A DNA stretch of 64,000 nt, taken from an uncultured Neokomagataea sp. (GTDB taxonomy: Bacteria; Pseudomonadota; Alphaproteobacteria; Acetobacterales; Acetobacteraceae). Numbering within the stretch: position 1 is the first letter of the stretch; each line of letters begins with the position of its first letter. The notes under the pieces are model-generated. The model ran no database searches and was not told the origin of the DNA. It saw only the letters and a program-made list of their open reading frames with translations. Where the stretch lies: assembly GCF_946476835.1 (NCBI RefSeq), contig NZ_CAMKWA010000002.1, forward strand, positions 186,001 to 250,000, written 5' to 3'. The translations under genes were made by a program, and so were the position numbers. This document shows positions 1-10,402 of this stretch, piece after piece.

Positions 1-1
1 A

Positions 2-157
2 CGCCCACACATACAAATCATGCGAACAGACAGCACTGCTTTCAATGACTATCTTGCCGCACGTGCCGCACGGACAGATGCATTTTTTGTCCATGCGGCA
101 CATGGAGTCGCGTTATGTAATGTTCCCATTCCATCACGAGAAATCACAACGCCATAA
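2..157 (+). CDS. 3' end of an upstream CDS or a 45-aa small ORF (MRTDSTAFNDYLAARAARTDAFFVHAAHGVALCNVPIPSREITTP, ATG at 20)
   Basis: Open frame 2 from the window edge to TAA at 155-157; not in the supplied track, read by eye. Confidence 0.25.
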   Translation, partial: RPHIQIMRTDSTAFNDYLAARAARTDAFFVHAAHGVALCNVPIPSREITTP

Positions 158-202
158 AACGGGGTCGCCACAGAAAAAGCCGTTTTAAAAATACCATCCA
201 AA

Positions 203-230
203 CTCATGCCATTTCAACAAATGGCATGAG
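203..230 (-). terminator. Perfect hairpin 3' of ppx
   Basis: CTCATGCCATTT-CAAC-AAATGGCATGAG, 12-bp perfect arms, 13 bp beyond the ppx stop; no clear U-run. Confidence 0.45.
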
Positions 231-243
231 CGCAATCAACTTC

Positions 244-1722
244 TTATTCTTCCCGCATTTCTGCATTCAGCCCCATAATATGGGCCAGACGCTCTAATCG
301 ACGCCGAACATTGCTGCCCGCTGCCCGGACAGAACGTGCACCGAGGATAAGAACCAGCGTCTCTTCCTCCACAAGAATACGACATTCTTCCAGCAATACC
401 GTCGTACCAGCACACAACGCATAAGCCAGACGCAACACCTGCCCTAAGCGGGTCGCACGTTCAATCTCCGTGCGTGACAGCAAATAGCGAGATGGCTCGA
501 TCAAGGCCGAATCTGTTGCTGCCTCATAACGCACAGCAAGCGTTAAGCCGATAAACGCCCGTGCGCTATGCTCAAACCCAACACCATAACAGTGCATCAC
601 ACGCTGATACGTTTGTTCAGCACGGTACTCCGGATGGTCATACGACCCGATATCCGACAGCGTACACGCCAATGTCCGCAAACGTTTCTGCGCTGGGGTT
701 TCACTGGGGAATAATGCGGCCGTCCACCCCACCAACTCTTGCGACAAAGCAGGGTTACGCGCCAACCGCCCTGCCATTTCATCCGCAAGTGCCGTCATCG
801 GATCATCCGCTGCAACAGATGATGCAACGTGCTTCATATACCAGCCTTCACGCAGGCCATCGATGCTGAATACAACCTTAGATGGACGCACACGCTCCAT
901 CAGGCTCCGCAAAACAGTCGCAGCAAATGGCGCATCCGCCAAACGTTTACGCGGCGTGTTCGGCAATTTTTCAAGTGTGCGCCGTGGTGCATCCACAACC
1001 CAATCCACCATCTCCCGGCATTCGCCTTCGGACAATGTAAAGAGATGAACGAGACTCAATGGATAACGCGTCCGCGCTATCTGCAAGCGTGCCAAAGCAC
1101 GGAAAGCACCACCCACCAGATAAAGAGGCCGCCCGGTCATCCCCGGCAGCCAGTTCACCTCTGCGAGCATTTCATCCGCAATTTCACGCGCACGCTCCAC
1201 ACTACCCTGCGCCCGGTCTTGCAACCGAATAACGCCGAGCTTTGTCGTCACCGCTTCATGATACTGACTATCTGCCACATGGATCAGTTCCAAAGAACCA
1301 CCGCCGATATCCGCTACCAAGCCATTGGCCGTTGGCAGCGAACACAGCACACCACGAGCAGCATAATCTGCCTCCTCAGTGCCTTCGAGAACGCGAATGG
1401 TCACACCCGGCATACGCGCACGAATAGCCGAGACAAAATCCGGACCATTGCTCGCATCACGTACAGCCGCCGTGGCCACCACCTCAAACGGCTCCGCACC
1501 CATAGCCCGCGCCACAGTATGGAACCGCCCAAGTACGTCCATAGCAAGAGCGACGCCCTCTTCATTAAGGCGGCCACTCGCGTCCAGTCCGCGACCAAGC
1601 TTAAGCGTAACTTTCTCGTTGAAAATAGGCAGTGGATTACGCACCACACCTTCAAAAACAACAAGACGAACCGAGTTCGAACCGAGGTCAACAATCGCTG
1701 AACGCTGAGTGAAAGGAGGCAT
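244..1722 (-). CDS. ppx: Ppx/GppA family exopolyphosphatase
   Basis: N-term AIVDLGSNSVRLVVFEG and VADIGGGSLEL phosphate-binding motifs; adjacent to ppk. Confidence 0.93.
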   Translation of the reverse strand: MPPFTQRSAIVDLGSNSVRLVVFEGVVRNPLPIFNEKVTLKLGRGLDASGRLNEEGVALAMDVLGRFHTVARAMGAEPFEVVATAAVRDASNGPDFVSAIRARMPGVTIRVLEGTEEADYAARGVLCSLPTANGLVADIGGGSLELIHVADSQYHEAVTTKLGVIRLQDRAQGSVERAREIADEMLAEVNWLPGMTGRPLYLVGGAFRALARLQIARTRYPLSLVHLFTLSEGECREMVDWVVDAPRRTLEKLPNTPRKRLADAPFAATVLRSLMERVRPSKVVFSIDGLREGWYMKHVASSVAADDPMTALADEMAGRLARNPALSQELVGWTAALFPSETPAQKRLRTLACTLSDIGSYDHPEYRAEQTYQRVMHCYGVGFEHSARAFIGLTLAVRYEAATDSALIEPSRYLLSRTEIERATRLGQVLRLAYALCAGTTVLLEECRILVEEETLVLILGARSVRAAGSNVRRRLERLAHIMGLNAEMREE

Positions 1723-1741
1723 TATCGTCAGTCTTTACAGT

Positions 1742-4108
1742 TCAATCTTCGAGAACACGGTCTTGTCGTTCACGCGGCAAACGGCTTTCTGGCAAAGCCT
1801 TCTCCCGCGCAGCAGAACCACGCCCAGACAATGAGGGGTTATTCATGAAGTAGTCATGCGCAGAGAAAGGCTTACTCCCTGGTGCAACACGATGCCAACT
1901 CCCATCTTTCGACAGGGTCCAGCTTTGCAGCGTGTCCTTCAGATTAACCGTCATAATCTGACCCAAAATCTGCGCATGAACGGTTGTGTTCGTAATGGGC
2001 ACCAGGGTTTCTACGCGCCAGTCCATGTTACGCACCATCCAATCCGCAGATGAGATGTAAACCTTAGCCTGATGCGACGGCATACGATGGCCATTACCGA
2101 ACGCATAGATACGAGAGTGCTCAAGGAAGCGACCAACAATAGACTTGATCTCAATGTTTTCCGACAGACCCGGCACACCCGGCCGCAAACAGCAAATACC
2201 GCGGATAACACCAACAACCTTCACGCCAGCCTGAGATGCTTCATACAGAATGTCGATCAATTCAGCATCAACCAGACTGTTCATCTTCAGCCAAATCTTT
2301 GCCGGGCGCCCTGCTTTCGCATGCTCGATTTCTTCACGAATCAACGATTCCAAAGTTGAGCGTGTCGTCATTGGGGAGAATGCTAGCGCGTCCATCTTCT
2401 CCGGCGTTGCATAGCCTGTCATGTAGTTAAACAAACGCGCAGAGTCAGAAGCCAGCGTACGGTCACATGTAAAGAAGGAAAGGTCCGTGTAAATACGCGC
2501 TGTGATCGGGTGGTAATTACCCGTGCCAAAATGTGCGTAGGAACGCAGGTTATTACCTTCACGACGGACCACCAAGCTCAACTTGGCGTGCGTTTTCAAA
2601 TGTGTGAAGCCGAACACAACCTGTACACCCGCCGCTTCAAGCGCACGAGAGAGGCGGATATTAGCTTCTTCATCAAAACGCGCCCGCAGTTCCACCATTG
2701 CTGTGACGGATTTACCGGATTCTGCGGCCTCAATCAGGGCCTGTACAATCGGGCTATCACGGGATGTACGATATAATGTTTGTTTAATGGACAGAACGTT
2801 CGGGTCCCGCGCTGCCTGACGCAGGAACTGCACCACCACATCAAAGCTCTCAAACGGGTGATGAACAACTATATCTTTCGCACGAATTGCCGCGAAGCAG
2901 TCCCCATCATAATCCAAAATCCGCTCTGGGAAACGCGGCGTATAGGATGGGAACACCAAGTCTGAACGATCGTCCACAATCAATTGCTTCAGGTCAACCA
3001 CCCCGACGAAACCGGGCAGAACCATTACATCTTCATCGCCAACGCCGAGTTCTTCACCCAGTTCACGGCCCAGATCTTCCGGCAAACGACGATCAAGCGC
3101 CAAGTGAATGCCTACACCACGGCGGCGCTGCTTCAGGGCCGTCTCATACGAGCGGACCAAATCTTCGGCTTCATCTTCGAACTCAACATCCGTATCGCGG
3201 ATAATGCGCAATACGCCAGCTTCACCAATGTTCAAACCGGGGAACAAACGGCTCGCAAAAAGACGAATCAAATCTTCCAGAAGAATAAAGCGAATTTCAC
3301 TGGTCGCTTTACCCTCTGCATCAACCTTTGCAGGTAAACGCACCAAACGCGGCAATTGAGTCGGCAGAAGAACCAACCCATCCATCACTGGCGCGCCCGT
3401 GGCCTCATCCTTCAGGCGCAAGACCAATGCCAGCCCCATATTCGGGATAAACGGCAAAGGGTGTGACGGATCAACAGCCAGAGGCGTCAAAACAGGGAAA
3501 ACCCGCTCATCAAAAATCGTTGAAAGCTGCGCGTAATCCGCTTCATCCAACGTATCCGGAGAGAGAATGCTAATCCCCGTTTCTTTTAACTCTGCTTCCA
3601 GAATACCCCAAACCCGTTGCTGCTCCTCCATCAAGAAGCGGGCTTTTTTACGAATCGCCGCCAACTGCTGCGCTGGCGCCAGACCATCAGGGCTGCGTAC
3701 CACCATGCCTTCACGGACTTGCCCCACCAAACCCGCAACACGCACGGAGTAGAACTCGTCCAGATTGCTCGCGCTGATTGACAAAAAGCGTACCCGCTCA
3801 AGCAACGGGTTCTTAAGGCTCTCCGCTTCTTCAATCACGCGTTGGTTAAAGTCTAACCATGACAATTCACGATTCAAAAAGCGTTCTGGAGACGTCCGCA
3901 TTGCAGCATAATCCTGTACAGTCTTAGGGCTAGTCCGCCTCCGGGTCGTCCGCGTTGATGCCCCTCGTGTACGAGACGTCGTTACAGGTTTAGTGCTCGT
4001 TGACGTTGTACGACTGCGCGTACGGCGCGGAGCGGGCTTTTTATCATCTGTCGTCACGTTAAAATCTTTCCCGGGACCTAGAGAAACGGCGCTGCAAAAG
4101 CTGCTCAA
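1742..4108 (-). CDS. ppk: Polyphosphate kinase 1; start may be further downstream (basic Thr/Arg-rich N-terminus)
   Basis: [68 protein letters not shown] motifs typical of PPK1. Confidence 0.96.
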   Translation of the reverse strand: MSSFCSAVSLGPGKDFNVTTDDKKPAPRRTRSRTTSTSTKPVTTSRTRGASTRTTRRRTSPKTVQDYAAMRTSPERFLNRELSWLDFNQRVIEEAESLKNPLLERVRFLSISASNLDEFYSVRVAGLVGQVREGMVVRSPDGLAPAQQLAAIRKKARFLMEEQQRVWGILEAELKETGISILSPDTLDEADYAQLSTIFDERVFPVLTPLAVDPSHPLPFIPNMGLALVLRLKDEATGAPVMDGLVLLPTQLPRLVRLPAKVDAEGKATSEIRFILLEDLIRLFASRLFPGLNIGEAGVLRIIRDTDVEFEDEAEDLVRSYETALKQRRRGVGIHLALDRRLPEDLGRELGEELGVGDEDVMVLPGFVGVVDLKQLIVDDRSDLVFPSYTPRFPERILDYDGDCFAAIRAKDIVVHHPFESFDVVVQFLRQAARDPNVLSIKQTLYRTSRDSPIVQALIEAAESGKSVTAMVELRARFDEEANIRLSRALEAAGVQVVFGFTHLKTHAKLSLVVRREGNNLRSYAHFGTGNYHPITARIYTDLSFFTCDRTLASDSARLFNYMTGYATPEKMDALAFSPMTTRSTLESLIREEIEHAKAGRPAKIWLKMNSLVDAELIDILYEASQAGVKVVGVIRGICCLRPGVPGLSENIEIKSIVGRFLEHSRIYAFGNGHRMPSHQAKVYISSADWMVRNMDWRVETLVPITNTTVHAQILGQIMTVNLKDTLQSWTLSKDGSWHRVAPGSKPFSAHDYFMNNPSLSGRGSAAREKALPESRLPRERQDRVLED

Positions 4109-4185
4109 TATATACCGATGTTGTCAAACGTAGGTTTCGTGTCACACAATATTGCCCGCCCTCCAAGCATCAACCCCTTAAATTT

Positions 4186-4887
4186 TTACTCATCGGATTG
4201 CAGAAGATCCGGCAGCACAGACAGCGCCAGTGCCCGCGTAATCGGCACGCCCTTTGCCAGTGCGGCTTCATCCAAGCGTTGCACCGCTTCTACGAGTGCG
4301 TCTCCCGTCCGCGGCAAATGCCGCCACAACCAATCTGTCACTTGCTGGGACACAACCAACTGGCGCCCTGCCAAAAGCGATAATAATAAACGTGCGCGCA
4401 ACTCATCTTCCGGTTCAGATGTCGCCGTTGTCGCCGTCGCGCGCAGACGGCTTGCCAAATCAGGCAATACACACACCGTTCGTGAAGGTGGCAAACGCCC
4501 CACCATCAACACACGGTCACCAAAAGCCAAAGCGTCATTCAACAGATGTAATAATGTGGCCTCATCACCTGCTTGATCAGCGTTATCAATCGCCACATGC
4601 CCAGCCACACGCACCCGCTCATTTTTCGCTTCCGCTATAAAATCACGTGCATTCAAAATTATAGCGGAATGTTGGGCAGCCCACATCGTCAATAAATGCG
4701 TTTTCCCTGTACCCGGTGCCCCCCAAAGCCATAACCGACCATCTGGCCATTTAGGGCGCGCCAACCACGCACGCGCTGCAACATTTGAAGGCGCTGGAAT
4801 AAATCGCTCTGCCGTTAATGCGCTATCACGCGCCAGCGAGAACGCTAACTGCTCGCCCCTCCCATCTGCCTGTCCAGACCTGCTCAC
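4186..4887 (-). CDS. hdaA: DnaA-related chromosomal replication regulator (HdaA/DnaA-like AAA+)
   Basis: LWLWGAPGTGKTHLL Walker A, C-terminal DnaA-like helices; located upstream of ppk and divergent from purM, an arrangement recalled from alphaproteobacteria. Confidence 0.8.
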   Translation of the reverse strand: MSRSGQADGRGEQLAFSLARDSALTAERFIPAPSNVAARAWLARPKWPDGRLWLWGAPGTGKTHLLTMWAAQHSAIILNARDFIAEAKNERVRVAGHVAIDNADQAGDEATLLHLLNDALAFGDRVLMVGRLPPSRTVCVLPDLASRLRATATTATSEPEDELRARLLLSLLAGRQLVVSQQVTDWLWRHLPRTGDALVEAVQRLDEAALAKGVPITRALALSVLPDLLQSDE

Positions 4888-5048
4888 TCTTGCTCCTTGG
4901 CCCTACAGAATTGTTGCAATTGCACCATCATTTGATGGTCTTAACACCCATTTTGTCGGAAGTGTAATGTCCTCATGCGTGTTGCGCGTTACACCGCCGC
5001 AAAGCAGTGCTAGAAGGACCCCACGTTCTTGACCCTCGGAGTGCTTTC

Positions 5049-6131
5049 ATGACCGACCAGTCCACCGCCAACTCGCCTGAACACACTACCACACAAGGAG
5101 CCAGCTACGCACAAGCTGGGGTGGATATTGCTGCCGGCGATGCTTTTGTTGACGAAATCAAGGCTGATGCAAAAGCGACCAATCGTCCCGGCACAATGGG
5201 TGGCCTTGGTGGTTTTGGCGCTCTGTTCGATCTGAAAGCCGCGGGTTTTAAAGACCCCGTCCTCGTCAGCTGCACTGACGGCGTTGGCACCAAACTAATG
5301 GTCGCCATTGAAACCGGCCAGCATGCAGATGTCGGCGTGGATCTCGTGGCAATGTGCGTGAATGACCTCGTCGTGCAAGGGGCAACGCCGCTCTTCTTCC
5401 TTGATTATCTGGCAACAGGCAAACTGGCCGTGCCAGATGCGGCAACCGTCGTGCGGGGCATTGCCCGTGCCTGCTCAGAATCAGGTTGTGCCCTCGTCGG
5501 CGGTGAAACGGCAGAAATGCCCGGCATGTACGCTCCCGGTCACTATGACCTCGCCGGGTTTAGCGTCGGCGCGGCCGAGCGTAATGCGCTTCTACCCACA
5601 GGTATTCGCGCAGGTGATACGCTGATCGGCCTGCCCTCATCTGGTGTGCACTCAAACGGCTTCTCATTGGTCCGCGAAGTGGTGCGCCTGTCTGGCCTCG
5701 CATGGGATGCACCTGCTCCCTTCGCGGAAGGAAAGACCTTGGCTGAAGCGCTTCTCACACCAACCAAGCTCTATGTCCGTACTGTTCTAGACTTACACGC
5801 TGAAAACCTTCTGCATGGCTGCGCTCACATCACAGGTGGTGGCCTGCCTGGTAACCTACCACGCGTTCTCCCAAAAGGTCTGGGCGTAGAAGTCGATGGC
5901 AGCGCATGGGCCATCCCACCCGTCTTCAAATGGCTAGCACAAACCGGCAAGGTCGCTACTGACGAAATGCTCCGCGTCTTTAACTGTGGCGTAGGCATGG
6001 TCTTGGTCACACCAGAACCTGAAAAAGTCATGGCAAAACTCGCAGAACGCGGCGAAACAGGCTTCATCATGGGCAAAATTGTCGAAAGCGAAACTGAATA
6101 CAGCCTCACGGCACCGGTGTCCTTCGACTGA
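5049..6131 (+). CDS. purM: Phosphoribosylformylglycinamidine cyclo-ligase (track ORF extends to a GTG at 5007)
   Basis: [62 protein letters not shown] upstream of ATG 5049. Confidence 0.97.
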   Translation: MTDQSTANSPEHTTTQGASYAQAGVDIAAGDAFVDEIKADAKATNRPGTMGGLGGFGALFDLKAAGFKDPVLVSCTDGVGTKLMVAIETGQHADVGVDLVAMCVNDLVVQGATPLFFLDYLATGKLAVPDAATVVRGIARACSESGCALVGGETAEMPGMYAPGHYDLAGFSVGAAERNALLPTGIRAGDTLIGLPSSGVHSNGFSLVREVVRLSGLAWDAPAPFAEGKTLAEALLTPTKLYVRTVLDLHAENLLHGCAHITGGGLPGNLPRVLPKGLGVEVDGSAWAIPPVFKWLAQTGKVATDEMLRVFNCGVGMVLVTPEPEKVMAKLAERGETGFIMGKIVESETEYSLTAPVSFD

Positions 6132-6706
6132 TGACGGCCAAAACCCCCATTGCCATCTTGATTAGCGGGCGCGGCAGTAACATGCGCGCCCTAATCGAGG
6201 CCTGTGCTCGCCCCGATTTTCCAGCCCGTATCGCGCTTGTTCTCAGCAACCGCCCGGATGCACCGGGGTTACACGTCGCAGCGGAGGCTGGCCTCGAAAC
6301 CCTTGCGATTGATCACAAACCGTTTGGAAAAGATCGTGAAGCGCACGAACGCGCCGTCCATGACGCGCTTCAACAAGCAGGCATCCGCGTCATTTGTCTT
6401 GCGGGCTATATGCGCGTCCTGACACCCTTTTTGGTCACCGCTTGGGAAGGGAAGATGCTCAACATCCACCCTTCTCTTCTGCCAAAATTTCCGGGGCTCC
6501 ACACTCATGAGCGCGCGATTGCCGAAGGTGAATCCGAACATGGATGTACTGTCCACCTTGTCACCGCTGGCGTGGATGAAGGCCCTATCCTTGGCCAAGC
6601 ACGCGTGCCCGTTCTCAAAAATGATACGCCAGACAGCCTAGCTGCCCGCGTACTGGAACAAGAACACACATTATACCCGAACGTCCTCAAAACGTTTTTG
6701 GCATAA
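6131..6706 (+). CDS. purN: Phosphoribosylglycinamide formyltransferase
   Basis: AILISGRGSNMRALI, LAGYMRVLTPFLV, NIHPSLLPKFPGLHTHERAI; start overlaps the purM stop. Confidence 0.97.
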   Translation: MTAKTPIAILISGRGSNMRALIEACARPDFPARIALVLSNRPDAPGLHVAAEAGLETLAIDHKPFGKDREAHERAVHDALQQAGIRVICLAGYMRVLTPFLVTAWEGKMLNIHPSLLPKFPGLHTHERAIAEGESEHGCTVHLVTAGVDEGPILGQARVPVLKNDTPDSLAARVLEQEHTLYPNVLKTFLA

Positions 6707-6733
6707 AAACTCTTAAGAAAGCCGATACCGTCC

Positions 6734-8164
6734 ATGCTTGCAGCACGCCTTGCCCTAGGTCTCTGCCTCATCTTGGCCGGTACGGTCATCGCCCTTCATG
6801 CTTCCGCCCTGCCCTACGCACTCTGGCAGGGCGACGAATATGACTATTTCTATAACCAATCCCACACAGGCAGCAGCTTCTTCTGGCATCGCCTCCTTTT
6901 CTGGAGTCCACGCCCGCTCTCTGAAGCCATCATTGCCCTTTATGGCCTCTGCGTCGCCCGGCTACACGCCCCGCTCATCGGCCCTATGCTGAGCACCATC
7001 TGGGCACTCTGCGCCGCACTCGCTTTTCTGCCGACGATCCTATGCCGCGCCCTTCCACAAAATACACGCTTCTTTTTCATTGCGTTGAGCAGCATTATTG
7101 TTTTCCTTGGCCACCCCATCGCGGATCTGATGTTCTGGCCCATGGCAACTGCCGCCCATCTACCCGTCTTAGCCGCCGCATTCTGCCTGACCTTAAGCAC
7201 CCTCACCCACACTGAACGCCCCTGGCTCACGGCCCTATGCCTTAGCGTTGCGGCAATCTCCAGCGAAGCTGGGTTTTTCTTTTCCGGCGCGTATCTTAGC
7301 CTCACGGCCTTCTTGACCTTGGTGAAACCTACTCACCCCCGACAACCTCTTAAAATGCTCTGGGTTCCCGCGGCCCTGTGCCTCTTTGTACTATGGCGTC
7401 TACTCGCCGGACGCATTGGCCTCCCACACCCGCACAATACCCCCACACAAGGCGCCATCCTTCAGAGCTTACGCAGCAGCCTCCTTCCCTTTGTACATAA
7501 CCTCGCCATGCTTGAACCAATGGACATCAGCGCGGGAGGGCGTAATGGCGGCACAACTCTGCACGGCTTACTGCTCAAAACACTCATCGCATTCAGCAGC
7601 TTCACAGCCCTACGCACTGCCAATATCCGCCCGTCTTTACGCAGCCTGATGGTGCTCAGCGTTTCTTTTCTCGCTTGCAATGCACTGATCATTGCCAGTG
7701 CTTATTACGAGTTTGGCTTCCTCTGCTGCCAGCGCCACGAAACCCTGCGCCTTGATGTCAGCCTGCTACTCGCCATGTTAGCCGGAGGATATGCTGCACG
7801 CACACTGCCCAACATACGCGTCACACAGTCCAAACTCCAACTTATCGCCTGCACCTGCCTGATCATGTTTACTTTAGACACCGCACGTTGGCGCTATGCT
7901 GATATGGCTCTTTTCCTACGCTCCCGCCCACTGGAAACCCAAGCACGCATAGCCACATGGCAGTCTGGCCTAGCTCCCGGCCCTATGATGACCATGTCAC
8001 AAGGCACAAACTCGCCACTCTTTTATTACTGGCCGTGGGAACCCGGCCACTACATGTCTGGCGGAACAGGCTGGGACGTTCAATCCATGATGAAGTTTTT
8101 CAACAAAACACAACTCACCGTTCTACCGCCACACCCCGTAAGCATCCCTACACGCACACATTAA
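6734..8164 (+). CDS. Polytopic membrane protein of unknown function
   Basis: Long ORF with many hydrophobic segments following purN on the same strand; no family recognised. Confidence 0.75.
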   Translation: MLAARLALGLCLILAGTVIALHASALPYALWQGDEYDYFYNQSHTGSSFFWHRLLFWSPRPLSEAIIALYGLCVARLHAPLIGPMLSTIWALCAALAFLPTILCRALPQNTRFFFIALSSIIVFLGHPIADLMFWPMATAAHLPVLAAAFCLTLSTLTHTERPWLTALCLSVAAISSEAGFFFSGAYLSLTAFLTLVKPTHPRQPLKMLWVPAALCLFVLWRLLAGRIGLPHPHNTPTQGAILQSLRSSLLPFVHNLAMLEPMDISAGGRNGGTTLHGLLLKTLIAFSSFTALRTANIRPSLRSLMVLSVSFLACNALIIASAYYEFGFLCCQRHETLRLDVSLLLAMLAGGYAARTLPNIRVTQSKLQLIACTCLIMFTLDTARWRYADMALFLRSRPLETQARIATWQSGLAPGPMMTMSQGTNSPLFYYWPWEPGHYMSGGTGWDVQSMMKFFNKTQLTVLPPHPVSIPTRTH

Positions 8165-8396
8165 AACTAAGGGATTGAACACGCCATGACATCCATGCCC
8201 TCATATTAACGGGCACTGCTTTTAAATTCACTACATGCAAGATGACATGCACCCAATATCCACTTCAGGCCTGATCCAGAAATATATCATCCCTCTTATT
8301 TGAAGATAAAACAGAATATATCGAAAAAATTTATAATTTTATTATTTAATAATAATTAAAATGAAACAATATGTACTCCATATATTCAATGCTTAT

Positions 8397-9797
8397 CTAC
8401 CAGTAACGCAATACCAACGTCTCATAGGTTGCTATAGCGCATACAAAAGGCACGACAACAATCAAAACAGCATCAACTCCACGCCATATCCGTGCACCCC
8501 AATGGCGCGGTATTTCAGGCAATAACAGCGCCAAAAATAACGAAAGACCCAAGTAGTACCGTCCTTGCAGCCCCAAAATCAAAGACTGTCCCACCGGCGT
8601 CCAAATCATATAAAGCGCAAGACTCACACCGCAAAACGTAGCCGCTACAATAGCCAACGCCCCAAAACGCTGCCCCCACGCCCAAATACAAAATCTAAAC
8701 CGTGCCTGTAGGAGAGCTGAGCACACACCCAACCCCCACGCAAAGCCGATAAAACGATAAAACCATTGTGGGGTTGAAGCATCCAACCAACCCAGGATGC
8801 CGATATATTGCTGGTACAACCCCGCACCAAACGCCATCGCAGTCCGCACAACCAACTCAACCGCTACCCATGGGTGATGGAACAGACGTAGAGCTTGGCG
8901 CTTCTCATCAACAGCACCACCACTCACAGCGGTAATGTCCACCGGGTGCATACCCACCGTGCCCCATAACAACATCGTCCCGAATGCGCTCACCGCAACA
9001 GCCAACGCACGCATACGGTGCACCCGATCCGCATATAAAAGCGGCAACAAAGCCATCAACACATAAGGAGGCTTAGACGCCAAAATTCCGGCCAGAAGAC
9101 AGGCCAACACCACCCAATACCAACGGCGCTCCGCCAAAGGCCCCCGTATATGGGTCAATAGCGCCACACACAGCGCACAGCTTGCGATAAACAGTCCATC
9201 TTGTGAGCAAGACGCATAAAGCGACAGCGTCATCGGGAGAGAGAGCACCACAGCCATCAAAACGCGGCCACGCCGCGTTACAGCCAGCGCCAAAGCGGCT
9301 ACAACAACACAATAAAGAACAGACGCTAAGCGCCCTATATAGAACGACACCAGCACTGAACGATGCGTCACACGCCCCACATCAATGCCCACAGCCTGCG
9401 GAATGTAAAAAAACGGAGCGTAAATAACCGTGTTCGGAAACGCCGCCTGCTCGCGCGGTGTATCCCAATGATCGTCTCGCGCGGCCAAAACCCGCGTAAC
9501 CGTTACTTTACGATCATCATGAAAAAAGAGATCATTAAAACGATAAGCAAAATGCACCGCGCCATGTGGCAATGTTCCGCCACTGCTCCACGGGGTCAAA
9601 CGATCCCCCAAGATATGGCCTTCGCCAATCTGCGCAGCACGCAGAAAATGATGCTCTTCATCCGGCACTTGGATCGGCGGTATTAAAAACACCATTCCAA
9701 CCAAAACTGGCCCGATGATCAGCGCCCATAAAAACGCAAAAAACCGCCCAAAGGCGGCCTCATCAGACAAGACCGCAGCCAAAAACCCACGGTACAT
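8397..9797 (-). CDS. DUF2142-like polytopic membrane protein
   Basis: N-term IPPIQVPDEEHHFLRAAQIGEG resembles the DUF2142 signature; about 10 hydrophobic segments. Confidence 0.8.
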   Translation of the reverse strand: MYRGFLAAVLSDEAAFGRFFAFLWALIIGPVLVGMVFLIPPIQVPDEEHHFLRAAQIGEGHILGDRLTPWSSGGTLPHGAVHFAYRFNDLFFHDDRKVTVTRVLAARDDHWDTPREQAAFPNTVIYAPFFYIPQAVGIDVGRVTHRSVLVSFYIGRLASVLYCVVVAALALAVTRRGRVLMAVVLSLPMTLSLYASCSQDGLFIASCALCVALLTHIRGPLAERRWYWVVLACLLAGILASKPPYVLMALLPLLYADRVHRMRALAVAVSAFGTMLLWGTVGMHPVDITAVSGGAVDEKRQALRLFHHPWVAVELVVRTAMAFGAGLYQQYIGILGWLDASTPQWFYRFIGFAWGLGVCSALLQARFRFCIWAWGQRFGALAIVAATFCGVSLALYMIWTPVGQSLILGLQGRYYLGLSLFLALLLPEIPRHWGARIWRGVDAVLIVVVPFVCAIATYETLVLRYW

Positions 9798-9813
9798 AAT
9801 GCCTCCATACAGT

Positions 9814-9839
9814 CCTCGGCTGGTCGAAACCAGCCGAGG
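9814..9839 (-). terminator. Perfect hairpin between ndk and the DUF2142 gene
   Basis: CCTCGGCTGGT-CGAA-ACCAGCCGAGG, 11-bp perfect arms, TTCG loop on the minus strand; no U-run. Confidence 0.5.
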
Positions 9840-9854
9840 TCACCAACCGTGAGA

Positions 9855-10277
9855 TTACGGCAGGATTTCTGTTTCAGCAAAGAAGAATGCGATTTCGTTC
9901 TTCGCATTTTCCAGGCTGTCAGAACCGTGTACGGAGTTTGCTTCGATGCTTTCAGCAAACAACTTACGAACCGTGCCTTCTGCTGCGTCGCTTGGGTTCG
10001 TTGCGCCCATCACTTCACGGTGCTTAGCAACAGCGTTCTCAGCCTGCAGAACCTGAACAACAACTGGCTCAGCAATCATGGAAGCAACCAGGCTGCCGTA
10101 GAACGGACGTTCTTTGTGCACAGCATAGAAAGCGCCAGCTTGCTTTTCGCTCAGCTGAATGCGCTTTTGAGCAACGATACGCAGGCCAGCGTCTTCGAAC
10201 ACAGCATTGATCTTGCCGGTCAGGTTACGCTTCGTTGCGTCGGGCTTAATGATAGAAAGCGTGCGCTCAAGAGCCAT
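9855..10277 (-). CDS. ndk: Nucleoside diphosphate kinase
   Basis: [53 protein letters not shown]. Confidence 0.98.
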   Translation of the reverse strand: MALERTLSIIKPDATKRNLTGKINAVFEDAGLRIVAQKRIQLSEKQAGAFYAVHKERPFYGSLVASMIAEPVVVQVLQAENAVAKHREVMGATNPSDAAEGTVRKLFAESIEANSVHGSDSLENAKNEIAFFFAETEILP

Positions 10278-10402
10278 TTGTCTTCTCCTAATGAAGCAAA
10301 GGTAAAACTCGTCAGTCCCCTAGAGCAAAATCTGCGTTCCTGATAGGTCTGACATAATTTTTTAGCATAATATCCACTTTCCTCTGCTGCGCGAGTCCTG
10401 CT

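Noticed and set aside
67-105. Imperfect inverted repeat GTGCCGCACGGAC...GTCCATGCGGCAC
   Set aside because: Falls inside the open frame 2-157 and one arm has a mismatch; could simply be coding sequence
829-1701. 290-aa ORF antisense to ppx
   Set aside because: Arises from GC-biased codon usage opposite a confidently assigned gene; composition (His/Arg/Thr-rich) is non-protein-like
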